Shown: positions 21,040 through 28,664 of the stretch, piece after piece
Layout of the letters: every line of letters starts with the position of its first letter
How positions within the stretch are numbered: position 1 is the first letter of the stretch
DNA from: a virus
Virus record (IMG/VR): IMGVR_UViG_3300017783_000141
Coordinates: 1 to 29,164 of that record
DNA length: 29,164 nt
Strand: one strand, 5' to 3'
Position numbers and translations under genes: made by a program
Notes under the pieces: model-generated
The model's database searches: none
What the model saw: only the letters and a program-made list of their open reading frames with translations
Told to the model about the DNA's origin: nothing

Positions 21040-21878
21040 TGGATTATTTAAAAAACTTTAACATAAAACCTAAAGAGGTTACAAGCACAGGAGAGGTTAT
21101 ATTTACTGATGGCACGTATGAATTTCCACCTAATCAATTAGCTTGTGAATCTTATGGTTATACATTTAATCAAGCAACAGGAACTTGTTCTGCTTTTAAT
21201 TATAATTCTAAATTACAAAATAATTTTTCTAATATTTTAAATAATACAAGTGGTGGTGTAACTGATAATGGAACTAAAAACACTATTCTAAATGGTCAAG
21301 AAAATATTACTAAAGGAAATAACTTTAATAATATAATGAATGGAGAAAAACATCAAATAGATAATGGTATAAACAACACAGTAGTTTTAAATGGTATTTA
21401 TGGTAAAGTAGAAAATCAAGGAGAAGTAGTAATTAGTGGTGGTGGATTTAATGAAGCATTAGGAATGGCTCAGACTTCATTTATACAACAATCAGGAAAT
21501 ACAACAGATGAAACTGAAACTGCTTTACTTGTTCAATATTTACCTTTAACTTATATACAAAAAGTAGCTAATTCAGTAATAGGTTTTGAAGCACACGTTG
21601 TAGGGGTTAATACAGGTGTTGGAGATGGTAGTGCAGGAGATTATGGTTACTTTAAATTAACAGGTGGTGTAAAGTTTACAAATGGTTTAGCTTCTTATTA
21701 CCACGTTGATGTTCACGCAGTAGTTCCTCACGGACATAGTGGTTTAAACCTTACAGGTACAATGAAAGATGTAACTGCAACATCATTTGGTGTTCACGTT
21801 ACAGGATTAGCAGAAACATATATACAATGGACTGCAGATGTTAAACTATGGAGAAATAATATACAACAAACTTTTTAA
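21039..21878 (+). CDS. Tail fibre / adhesin-like protein with repeated Asn-Gly turns
   Basis: 279 residues. The N-terminus (1-50) is probably an attachment part, with Cys35 and Cys50 in ACESYGYTFNQATGTC. Residues 61-136 are a repetitive region of short turns such as NTILNGQENI, NNIMNGEKHQIDNG and NTVVLNG. This resembles the beta-roll of trimeric adhesin heads (YadA-type). The C-terminal domain (about 150-279) has YGYFKLTGGVKFTNGLASYY and several His residues (YHVDVHAVVPHGHSG), which may bind a metal or receptor. It follows the tip protein directly (TAATG overlap), so it is likely a receptor-binding fibre. Confidence 0.58.
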   Translation: MDYLKNFNIKPKEVTSTGEVIFTDGTYEFPPNQLACESYGYTFNQATGTCSAFNYNSKLQNNFSNILNNTSGGVTDNGTKNTILNGQENITKGNNFNNIMNGEKHQIDNGINNTVVLNGIYGKVENQGEVVISGGGFNEALGMAQTSFIQQSGNTTDETETALLVQYLPLTYIQKVANSVIGFEAHVVGVNTGVGDGSAGDYGYFKLTGGVKFTNGLASYYHVDVHAVVPHGHSGLNLTGTMKDVTATSFGVHVTGLAETYIQWTADVKLWRNNIQQTF

Positions 21879-21881
21879 GAT

Positions 21882-23819
21882 ATGGCAGATAAAGAAATAG
21901 TAATGAGTGTAAAAGCAGATATTAAGTCTGCTAAAAAACAATTTGATGATTTAAATAAATCTATAGAAAAGACAGATCAATCACAAAAAGATTTAAATGC
22001 TACTATAAAAGAACAAAATCAAATACTTTTTGAATTAGAAGCTGAATTAATTGAACTAGAAAGAATACAGGCAGAAATAGGTAAAGGTTCTTGGCAAGAT
22101 TCTATGACAGGAACTACTAAAAAACTAGATGCACAAAAATTAGCAATTAAAGACCAAAAATTAGCACTTAAAAATCTTAACCAACAAAGAAAAGATAATA
22201 GTTCTGAATTAAAAGAACAAACAAGTCAATTAGATAAGCTTAATAAGAAACAAAAAGAAAATGACAAGACTATAAAAGATGGTATAGGTAATTTTAGATT
22301 GTTTGGTGTTTCTATAAATGATGTTCAAAAATCTTTAGGCAGAGTAATACCTACTATAAAGTTAATGTTTGCAAGTATCAAAACAGGGATAATGAGTACA
22401 GGTATTGGTGCTTTACTTATTGCATTTGGAACTTTAGCAACTTACTTTACAAGTACAAAAAGAGGTGCTGATGCTTTGTCTGTAGTTTTCGCAGGTTTAG
22501 GTGCAGCAGTAAATGTATTAAGAGATAGAATATCAAAAGTAGGAGAAACATTATTTAACATATTTGATCAACCTATAGCAAAAACATTATTAGGAATTAA
22601 AGATGCTTTTACAGGAATAACAGAAGAAGTTACTAAAGAAGTAGCAATAATGACTGCTTTAGAAAAAAGATTTAAAGCACAAAGAGATGCAGAGATTGAG
22701 TTTTCAGTACAAAGAGCAGAAACTAGAAAAGAAATAGAAAAAGCTAGGTTATTAGCAGAAGATGAAACAAAATCACAAGAAGTAAGAATTGAAGCACTTA
22801 AAAAAGCTTTAGATCTTGAAACACAAACTGTAAATAAAGAACTTGAATTAGCAAAAGAAAAAGTAGCAATTCAGGAAGAACAAATGGAAACTGCTGAAAA
22901 TAAAGTAGAAGCAGAAAAGAAATTAGCAGATTTAAGAGTTGCTTTAATAAACACAGAAACAAAATCATTTAGACTACAAAAAAGAGTACAAACAGAAATA
23001 AATGAATTAGAAAGAGAAATACAAACTGAAAAGGATCAAAGAGCAAAAGATGAGCAAAAAAGATTAGATGATGAAAATCAAAAAATAGAAGATGCTAATC
23101 AGAAAAAGCTAGATCAACAAAAAACATTTGATGAAAAACTTTTAGAATTAAATAATGCAACAGAATTATTACTAATAAGTGATGAAAAAGAAAAACAAGA
23201 TAGATTATTAGAAATTCAGTTAGAAAGTCAAAAAAGAAGTATAGATGCTTTAGATATTTCAGAACAACAAAAAATAGCTTTAAAGACTGCAGCAGATGAA
23301 AAATATAATGCTCAAAAACTTGCTAATGAAGAAAAACTATCTGATGATACTCTTAAAATACAAGAAAAAGTAGAAGAAGCAAAAAAGGGTTTAATTGCAC
23401 AAGGATTTGCAGTTGCAGGAGAATTAGCAGGAGAAAATGCTGCATTGTCAAAAGGAGTTGCAGTAGCACAAACAGTTTATAGTACACAACAAGCAATAAT
23501 GGCGGCATTAGCAGCGACATCAGTAGGAGATAAACTACTACCATATCCTTTAAGATTAGCTAATTCGATTGCGGCAGGGGTTATGGGTGCTGCAGCTATA
23601 AAAAACATATTATCTACAAATCCTGATGGTACAGGTGGTACAGGATCAATGGGTGTAAGTGGTGGTATTACAGGAACACCTGCACCTGAAATGCTTAGTG
23701 GTAAGTTTGAATTAGGTGGTATGCAAGAACAACAACCTGTTCAAGCTTATGTAGTTACAGACAACTTAACAGATAATCAAAACAAACTTGCTTATATAAG
23801 AAGGAGAGCAACAATTTAA
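21882..23819 (+). CDS. Tape measure protein
   Basis: 645 residues. A long coiled-coil N-terminal part (10-130, rich in Lys, Glu, Gln and Leu) is followed by a hydrophobic segment at about 164-188 (ASIKTGIMSTGIGALLIAFG). A second long coiled coil (255-500) and an Ala/Gly-rich hydrophobic C-terminal region (510-580) come next. It ends with PVQAYVVTDNLTDNQNKLAY and IRRRATI, an end I know from Bacteroidota phage tape measures. The protein fixes tail length during assembly and is expelled at infection. At about 1.5 angstrom per residue it would suit a tail near 100 nm (inference). Confidence 0.87.
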   Translation: MADKEIVMSVKADIKSAKKQFDDLNKSIEKTDQSQKDLNATIKEQNQILFELEAELIELERIQAEIGKGSWQDSMTGTTKKLDAQKLAIKDQKLALKNLNQQRKDNSSELKEQTSQLDKLNKKQKENDKTIKDGIGNFRLFGVSINDVQKSLGRVIPTIKLMFASIKTGIMSTGIGALLIAFGTLATYFTSTKRGADALSVVFAGLGAAVNVLRDRISKVGETLFNIFDQPIAKTLLGIKDAFTGITEEVTKEVAIMTALEKRFKAQRDAEIEFSVQRAETRKEIEKARLLAEDETKSQEVRIEALKKALDLETQTVNKELELAKEKVAIQEEQMETAENKVEAEKKLADLRVALINTETKSFRLQKRVQTEINELEREIQTEKDQRAKDEQKRLDDENQKIEDANQKKLDQQKTFDEKLLELNNATELLLISDEKEKQDRLLEIQLESQKRSIDALDISEQQKIALKTAADEKYNAQKLANEEKLSDDTLKIQEKVEEAKKGLIAQGFAVAGELAGENAALSKGVAVAQTVYSTQQAIMAALAATSVGDKLLPYPLRLANSIAAGVMGAAAIKNILSTNPDGTGGTGSMGVSGGITGTPAPEMLSGKFELGGMQEQQPVQAYVVTDNLTDNQNKLAYIRRRATI

Positions 23820-23842
23820 AAATCAAATATTAATTAAAAATA

Positions 23843-23858
23843 TCTATTATATATTATG
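23843..23858 (+). promoter_or_regulatory. Late-type promoter motif, copy 3 (before protease)
   Basis: TCTATTATATATTATG, ending in the start codon of the protease gene and preceded by A rather than T. It sits in the 36-base gap after the tape measure and begins the head-gene unit. Confidence 0.68.
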
Positions 23859-24587
23859 CCTTGTAAAAAATGTGGAAAAAAATGGAAATGGGGAGAAAAA
23901 GGAGAGTGTAAATACGATTCTAAAGAAGCTTGTGAAAAAGCAAACCCAAAACACTATGAAAGTCTTAAAAGCACTAAGATAGTGGAATTAGTAATTAGTG
24001 ATGATAGTGAAGAACTAACTATTGATGCTATTAGTCTAGTAACAAGTCCTGCAATCGAGCAAGACTTTGTATTCTTTGGTAAAGAAAAAAACAACTTAAC
24101 TTTTGCTAAGATAGATGAAGAAAAAAGAATGTTAGTTAGTCCTGCATTAATTCCTAACAAACAGATATTTAGATATGATCCTAATACAGATTCTGATTAC
24201 TATGTCTATTTTTCTAAGGACACAGTAAAACAAGCCGCTGAACTTTATTTAAAACACAATAACCATCATAAAGCAACTTATCAGCACGAGGAAAGAGTAT
24301 CAGGTGTTTTAACTATAGAATCTTGGATTAAAGAAGGAGATATGGATAAGTCAAAAATGTATGGTTATGACTTACCAAACGGAACTTGGTTCGTTAAGAT
24401 GAAGATAGAGAATGATGAGATGTGGGAAAAAATTAAGGGTGGAGAACTTCGTGGTTTAAGTATCGAAGGATATTTTATTGATAAGATGGAGAAGATGTCT
24501 GAAACAGTAAAACCAACTAATGAGGAGATTTTATCAGCACTTAATGAAATCATACAAGACATCAAAAATCAAACAAACGATAAATAA
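23856..24587 (+). CDS. XkdF-like head maturation serine protease
   Basis: 243 residues. The N-terminus (1-34) is a cysteine-rich module, MPCKKCGKKWKWGEKGECKY followed by DSKEACEKANPKH, suggestive of a zinc knuckle. The protease domain runs from about 40 to 212: IDAISLVTSPAIEQDFVFF (56-74) leads into the fold, TYQHEERVSGV carries His144, and LRGLSIEGYF carries Ser202. This His/Ser pair in that order is that of the XkdF/S78-type prohead proteases, which process scaffold and capsid proteins during maturation. The scaffold-like gene and the major capsid gene follow. The third catalytic residue is not assigned. Confidence 0.8.
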   Translation: MPCKKCGKKWKWGEKGECKYDSKEACEKANPKHYESLKSTKIVELVISDDSEELTIDAISLVTSPAIEQDFVFFGKEKNNLTFAKIDEEKRMLVSPALIPNKQIFRYDPNTDSDYYVYFSKDTVKQAAELYLKHNNHHKATYQHEERVSGVLTIESWIKEGDMDKSKMYGYDLPNGTWFVKMKIENDEMWEKIKGGELRGLSIEGYFIDKMEKMSETVKPTNEEILSALNEIIQDIKNQTNDK

Positions 24588-24600
24588 TTCTATTATATTA
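24588..24600 (+). promoter_or_regulatory. Late-type promoter motif, copy 4 (before scaffold-like gene)
   Basis: TTCTATTATATTA, one base after the protease stop. Unlike the other copies it does not end in the start codon; the ATG is at 24616, leaving a short leader. This separation indicates that the motif is a promoter rather than just a translation-start context. Confidence 0.6.
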
Positions 24601-24615
24601 AAAAAAGAACTCACA

Positions 24616-25317
24616 ATGGATTTAAAAAAACAAATATTAGTAGCACTTGGTCTTGATAAGCAAGATGAGGTAGCTTTAGAATATCAAGCAAAGTTAGAGG
24701 ACGGTACTTTAATAGTATCTACTTCTACAAATTTAGAAGCAGGTGTGGATATATCTGTTTTAACTGAAGATGGCAGCACAATGCTATTGCCGATTGGTGA
24801 ATACAAGACCGAAGAAGGTCAAAGATTCAAAGTAGAAAAGGAAGGTGTTGTGGCTGAACTTTATGAAGATGAAGTTGAAAAGGAAACAGAAGGAGAACCT
24901 GTTAATGAGGAAATGGGTAATGATAAAGAAGAAGATGAGTATGAAGATGATGGTAAAGAAGCTGATGTAGAAGATTGGGCAGGTATGGAAAAACGTATCA
25001 AAAACCTTGAAGATGCAGTAGCTGATTTAAAGAAAGACAAAGTAGGAAATGATGAAACTGAAGAATCAGATGTAGAAATGGAATCTGAAACTACAGAAGA
25101 ACCAACTCCTAAAAAAGTAAAAACTACAGAGGAGATAGAATTTGAATATCAAGCTAAGATAGATGAATTAAAATCTAAGGTTGTAGAGTTATCTAACCAA
25201 CCTGCTGATACTCCTGTAGATACTAATAAGTTTAGCACAGACAAAAAAGATTTTACTCCTGATCTAAGAAAAATGACTAAGAGAGAAAGAATCTTATATA
25301 ATTTAACTAATAACTAA
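24616..25317 (+). CDS. Scaffold-like capsid assembly protein
   Basis: 233 residues from the ATG at 24616. An in-frame ATG at 24520 lies inside the protease gene and upstream of promoter copy 4, so it is not used here. The protein is very acidic (about 80-140), with coiled-coil segments MEKRIKNLEDAVADLKKD and EYQAKIDELKSKVVELSNQ. The C-terminus has DFTPDLRKMTKRERILYNLT, probably the part that docks on the capsid protein. Its place between protease and major capsid, plus acidity and coiled coil, fits a scaffold that is removed at maturation. Resemblance is general. Confidence 0.66.
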   Translation: MDLKKQILVALGLDKQDEVALEYQAKLEDGTLIVSTSTNLEAGVDISVLTEDGSTMLLPIGEYKTEEGQRFKVEKEGVVAELYEDEVEKETEGEPVNEEMGNDKEEDEYEDDGKEADVEDWAGMEKRIKNLEDAVADLKKDKVGNDETEESDVEMESETTEEPTPKKVKTTEEIEFEYQAKIDELKSKVVELSNQPADTPVDTNKFSTDKKDFTPDLRKMTKRERILYNLTNN

Positions 25318-25334
25318 TTTAAAAAAATAAAAAA

Positions 25335-26249
25335 ATGAGTTTTACAGTAACATCAAATTATGCAGGTAAGGCGGCGGGATTTTACATCAGCGCAGCACTT
25401 AAAGAAGCAACTTCTTTAGATCACTTAACTGTTTTACAAAATATAAAATATAAAGAAAATTTGCAGAAGGTTGCAGGATCTTCGTTGGTTAGGAACGCAG
25501 ATTGTAATTTTACAAATCACGGAACTCTTGCATTGACTGAATCAATTCTAGAACCAAAGAACTTACAAATTAATATGGAAACTTGTAAGGACACTTTATT
25601 AAGTTCTTGGGAAGCGGACACAATGAGAGCAGGTGCTATGAATAACAACTCTCCAAAATTTGAGGACTATGTTATTTCATACTTCACACAACATATTGCT
25701 GATGCAGTTGAATCTTCAGTATGGAGTGGTGCTGCTGCAACTAATGGAGAGTTTGAAGGGTTTTTAACTGCTACTACAGGTGCTTTTGCAGTAAATGGTA
25801 ATGTAATTCAAACTGATAATGATGGTGGTGCAGGAACTTCATATACTGCTGCAAACATTATTGCAAACTTACAAACTATTGCTGCTGCAATTCCTTCTAC
25901 AGTTTATGGTAGAGAAGATCTAAGAATCTATATGAATTGGAAAACTTACAGATTATATGTTTCAGCAATTTCATCTTTAGGATATGTAAATATGTATTCA
26001 ATGAATAATGACTATGAAGCTACTTTTGAAGGCATCAAGTTATCAGTTGTTTATGGTATGCCAGATGATAAATTAGTTGCTGCACAAACATCTAACTTAT
26101 TCTTCGGTACTGACCTTGTTTCTGATACGACACAGGTAAAAATGCTCGATATGAGTCCACTCGACGGAAGTGAGAACCTAAGATTTGTCGCTAAGTATTC
26201 AGGTGGTGTTCAAGTAGGAATAGGTGCTGAAGTAGTACAACAAGACTAA
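25335..26249 (+). CDS. Major capsid protein (HK97-like fold candidate)
   Basis: 304 residues, starting in AAAAAAATGAG. The content is that of an HK97-type coat: an N-terminal helix (AAGFYISAALKEATSLDHLT), a spine-helix region around FEDYVISYFTQHIADAVESS (113-132), a Gly/Ala/Thr-rich middle and a strand-rich end (ENLRFVAKYSGGVQVGIGAE). The first codons carry GCGGCGGG and GCGCAGCAC, unusually rich in G and C for this window, perhaps for efficient translation. It follows protease and scaffold and is followed by a hairpin. I base the call on layout and composition, not a sequence match. Confidence 0.78.
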   Translation: MSFTVTSNYAGKAAGFYISAALKEATSLDHLTVLQNIKYKENLQKVAGSSLVRNADCNFTNHGTLALTESILEPKNLQINMETCKDTLLSSWEADTMRAGAMNNNSPKFEDYVISYFTQHIADAVESSVWSGAAATNGEFEGFLTATTGAFAVNGNVIQTDNDGGAGTSYTAANIIANLQTIAAAIPSTVYGREDLRIYMNWKTYRLYVSAISSLGYVNMYSMNNDYEATFEGIKLSVVYGMPDDKLVAAQTSNLFFGTDLVSDTTQVKMLDMSPLDGSENLRFVAKYSGGVQVGIGAEVVQQD

Positions 26250-26262
26250 TAACTAATTATAT

Positions 26263-26287
26263 GGAGAGAGGGTTTTTCCCTCTTTCC
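26263..26287 (+). terminator. Hairpin after the capsid gene
   Basis: A 10-bp stem pairs GGAGAGAGGG (26263-26272) with CCCTCTTTCC (26278-26287) around a TTTTT loop, with one G-U pair. It lies 13 bases after the capsid stop. The downstream tract is TTAACTTTT, so termination may be partial, keeping tail-tube mRNA lower than capsid mRNA or protecting the capsid message. Confidence 0.62.
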
Positions 26288-26310
26288 TTAACTTTTAAAA
26301 CATAAAATAA

Positions 26311-26874
26311 ATGGCTTGTGATTTAACAAAAGGGAGAGGAATCCCTTGTAGAAACCTTATAGGAGGTGTAAAGTATATTTATTTTGCTCAATTTGACCAA
26401 GTTGGTGCTATAACAACAACTGCATCAGAAATTACTGATGTAGATATGGGTGCTAACAATATATATAGATATTCAATTAGAAGGGGTAATGCTTCAATTA
26501 CAGAAACTATTACAGGTTCTACGGAGAATGGTACTGTAGTTTATGCGCCTACTTTAAATCTAAAGCTAACAGGGTTAAGTAAAGAAGATCAAAATGAATT
26601 AAAATTAATTGCACAAAGTAGAGTTGTTGCTTTTGTTCAATTAAATCAAGTATTAACTAATGACCACAATGTAATTATGTGTTTAGGTGCAACTAATGGT
26701 TTAGACCTTAATACAGGATCTAATGTAAGTGGCGCTGCATTCTCAGATTTAAATGGTTACGAATGGACATTTGAAGGACAGGAATTTGCACCAATGCAAA
26801 CAGTATTAGATTATACTGCAACACCATTCGATAATTTAGATAGTGGTGCGCAAATACCTATTGTAACTTCTTAA
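26311..26874 (+). CDS. Major tail tube protein candidate
   Basis: 187 residues, beta-rich. MACDLTKGRGIPCRNLIGGV at the start is a signature I know from Bacteroidota phage tail-tube proteins. It is followed by strands and a loop (SITETITGSTENGTVVYAPT), LKLTGLSKEDQNELKLIAQS (89-108) and a C-terminal SDLNGYEWTFEGQEFAPMQT. This resembles the two-sheet tube fold that polymerises around the tape measure. Note that it lies far from the tape measure, after the head genes. The strong terminator just downstream ends the unit. Confidence 0.7.
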   Translation: MACDLTKGRGIPCRNLIGGVKYIYFAQFDQVGAITTTASEITDVDMGANNIYRYSIRRGNASITETITGSTENGTVVYAPTLNLKLTGLSKEDQNELKLIAQSRVVAFVQLNQVLTNDHNVIMCLGATNGLDLNTGSNVSGAAFSDLNGYEWTFEGQEFAPMQTVLDYTATPFDNLDSGAQIPIVTS

Positions 26875-26895
26875 TCAGATATTACATATAAATTT

Positions 26896-26926
26896 AAAGG
26901 AACTACTTCGGTAGTTCTTTTTTTTT
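26896..26926 (+). terminator. Rho-independent terminator with TTCG loop
   Basis: Stem GAACTAC/GTAGTTC (26900-26906 with 26911-26917) with the stable TTCG tetraloop, extended by A/T pairs on the outside, and followed by nine T residues in a row (26918-26926). It is the clearest intrinsic terminator in the window. A promoter motif copy begins 20 bases later. Confidence 0.9.
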
Positions 26927-26945
26927 CCAAACAAATCTGTCTTTT

Positions 26946-26962
26946 TTCTATTATATAGTATG
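26946..26962 (+). promoter_or_regulatory. Late-type promoter motif, copy 5 (before fibre block)
   Basis: TTCTATTATATAGTATG, ending in the ATG of the next gene, 20 bases after the strong terminator. The terminator makes a new promoter necessary here, which is good support for the motif's function. Confidence 0.72.
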
Positions 26963-27445
26963 ATACACGGACAATATGGTCAAGCTTATAGATTTTACAC
27001 TACAACTGAGGAGAAAAGAATAGATAAAGCAGTACCTAGTTCACAGATAAGGTTTTTATATAAGTTTACTAATGGTATGGATAGAAATGTGGTTTATGCT
27101 TATGGGCAAAATCAAATAGTAAACAACAGATACACAAGAGTTGATATGACACCAAATACAACAGAAGATGTATTTACAGGAAATATTGACTTTATGCCTA
27201 ATGGCTATTGGGAGTATGAGATCTATGAAGTAAGTTGGCAAGATGGTGGAACACCTACAGTAGCTACAGGATATGCACCAATAAATGAAACAGATGTATT
27301 AACACCACCTGCAGCAGACAAAGGAATAGTACAAGGAAGGGTAGAGATAGGGAAGTTATACATTACAGAAGCAACAGGACAAGAAGAAGTACAGTATGAG
27401 GAATATGTAAGACCTACACAAACAAATTATATATACGTAAGTTAA
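26960..27445 (+). CDS. Virion structural protein, 161 aa
   Basis: Beta-rich protein with RFYTTTEEKRIDKAVPSSQI, a central MDRNVVYAYGQNQIVNNRYT and NGYWEYEIYEVSWQDGG (92-108), then a Pro-rich linker and VQGRVEIGKLYITEATGQEE (124-143). Similar small proteins sit near fibre genes in flavobacterial phages. I assume a virion component such as a tail or neck accessory protein; no enzyme motif is visible. Transcribed from promoter copy 5, possibly without a 5' leader. Confidence 0.58.
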   Translation: MIHGQYGQAYRFYTTTEEKRIDKAVPSSQIRFLYKFTNGMDRNVVYAYGQNQIVNNRYTRVDMTPNTTEDVFTGNIDFMPNGYWEYEIYEVSWQDGGTPTVATGYAPINETDVLTPPAADKGIVQGRVEIGKLYITEATGQEEVQYEEYVRPTQTNYIYVS

Positions 27446-27455
27446 AAATAAAAAA

Positions 27456-27719
27456 ATGGGAATAAAAAATACACAAGCATTATTAAATGAGCAATTAGGT
27501 GGTTTAGGAGAAATAGAAGTATTTACAACTACTGCACAAACAGGGAAAGATTATTATGCAATCTACTTTGTGCAAGAGAGTGTTATATCTTTAATCACTA
27601 TGACTAATACTACAGGGGCAAGTAACTTGGTTACAACAATACCTGCAGGAATGACTTTATTTGGTAACACGACTGCAATAACTCTGACTTCAGGTTTAGC
27701 AATCGGCTATAAAAACTAA
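27456..27719 (+). CDS. Small structural protein, 87 aa
   Basis: All-beta, Thr/Gly-rich: KNTQALLNEQLGGLGEIEVF at the start, then KDYYAIYFVQESVISLITMT (31-50) and a Thr-rich end with PAGMTLFGNTTAITLTSGLA (64-83). This layout resembles small spike or plug proteins in front of fibre genes in Bacteroidota phages. It lies between the previous structural gene and the LamG adhesin with tight spacing. Exact role unknown. Confidence 0.55.
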   Translation: MGIKNTQALLNEQLGGLGEIEVFTTTAQTGKDYYAIYFVQESVISLITMTNTTGASNLVTTIPAGMTLFGNTTAITLTSGLAIGYKN

Positions 27720-27722
27720 TAT

Positions 27723-28664
27723 ATGTTAGCATTAGCAAACAAGCTAACCCTATCAACACAACCTACCTATAGGTTTGTAAATAAGTATTCTATTGACTTT
27801 GATGGAGTAGATGACTGTATAGTTACTGATGGTGCAGATACTGTAGCACAACCAACTACTTATTCTTTTTGGTGTAAAACAAGTACGACTACTCAAAATT
27901 TTGTTTTTGGACACGGTAGTGTGTTTATGGGTGGTTTTCAATTAAATAATTCAGGTAACCCTAGACCTCTTTTATATTTAGGTCTTAGTAATTATAGATA
28001 TTGGACAGACATACCTGCACAATATGATGGAGAATGGCATCATTGGGTAGTATATTCAGACACTAACGACATAACAAATTCAAAACTTTATGTAGATGGT
28101 GTTTTACAAGCTGTTACAAGTACTGTTACAGGAAGTACGACAGCATACACAGAATCATTAACTATAGGTGGCGATAAAGCATCAGGTGGTAATTACTTTG
28201 AAGGCAAGATAGATGAGTTTGCAGTATTTGACAGAGAACTTACACAAGATGAGATTACTCGTATGTATAATACTTACTACTCTCCAAACCGAGTAGCTAA
28301 TGGTAACTTTAGTCAGATAGGTAATGAAGAAGTAACTAATGGAGATTTTAGTCAGATAGGTAGTGAGTTAGTAACTAATGGCGATTACAGTTCAGGAGAT
28401 GCAGGTTGGTCAACTTCATCAGGTTGGACTTTTAATAATATTGATGCTAGTTTTGATGGTCTTGCATATCAACCTATAAGACAAGATGTAGGTCTAGTAA
28501 CAGGTAAAATATATAAAATAACATTTACTTTGAATATAAGTAGTGGTAATATGTTTTTTCAACTAGGTGGTGGTAGCACATCATATACAACAAGTGATAC
28601 ATATACTATTTATGAAGAAGCTACATCACACGCAACACTATCTGCATTTATAAGTATTTTTTAA
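27723..28664 (+). CDS. LamG-like adhesin / tail fibre, N-terminal part, ended by in-frame TAA
   Basis: 313 residues before the TAA at 28662. Residues 18-190 form a concanavalin-like LamG domain: KYSIDFDGVDDCIVTDGA (21-38), YSFWCKTS, DGEWHHWVVYSD, SKLYVDGVLQAV and the closing FEGKIDEFAVFDRELTQDEI. Next come three VTNGDFSQIG-type repeats (from about residue 191) and the start of a carbohydrate-binding jelly roll (AGWSTSSGWTF...). The frame then meets TAA, yet the same frame stays open and protein-like afterwards. It would bind host surface glycans. The short form may be a real product, or the gene may be disrupted. Confidence 0.72.
   Translation: MLALANKLTLSTQPTYRFVNKYSIDFDGVDDCIVTDGADTVAQPTTYSFWCKTSTTTQNFVFGHGSVFMGGFQLNNSGNPRPLLYLGLSNYRYWTDIPAQYDGEWHHWVVYSDTNDITNSKLYVDGVLQAVTSTVTGSTTAYTESLTIGGDKASGGNYFEGKIDEFAVFDRELTQDEITRMYNTYYSPNRVANGNFSQIGNEEVTNGDFSQIGSELVTNGDYSSGDAGWSTSSGWTFNNIDASFDGLAYQPIRQDVGLVTGKIYKITFTLNISSGNMFFQLGGGSTSYTTSDTYTIYEEATSHATLSAFISIF
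28293..28394 (+). repeat. 39-bp tandem repeat in adhesin gene
   Basis: Two full 39-base units begin at 28293 and 28332 and a third, diverging copy at 28371. Each encodes a VTNGDFSQIG-type unit of 13 residues. The in-frame period allows copies to be gained or lost without breaking the gene. Confidence 0.7.

Noticed and set aside
24520-24615. Upstream in-frame start for the scaffold-like gene
   Set aside because: It lies within the protease gene and before promoter motif copy 4. The ATG at 24616 follows the promoter and opens a typical protein.
28662-28664. TAA recoded as an amino acid in this phage
   Set aside because: TAA ends most other genes here at sensible positions, so general reassignment is excluded. 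Local readthrough or mutation is left open.
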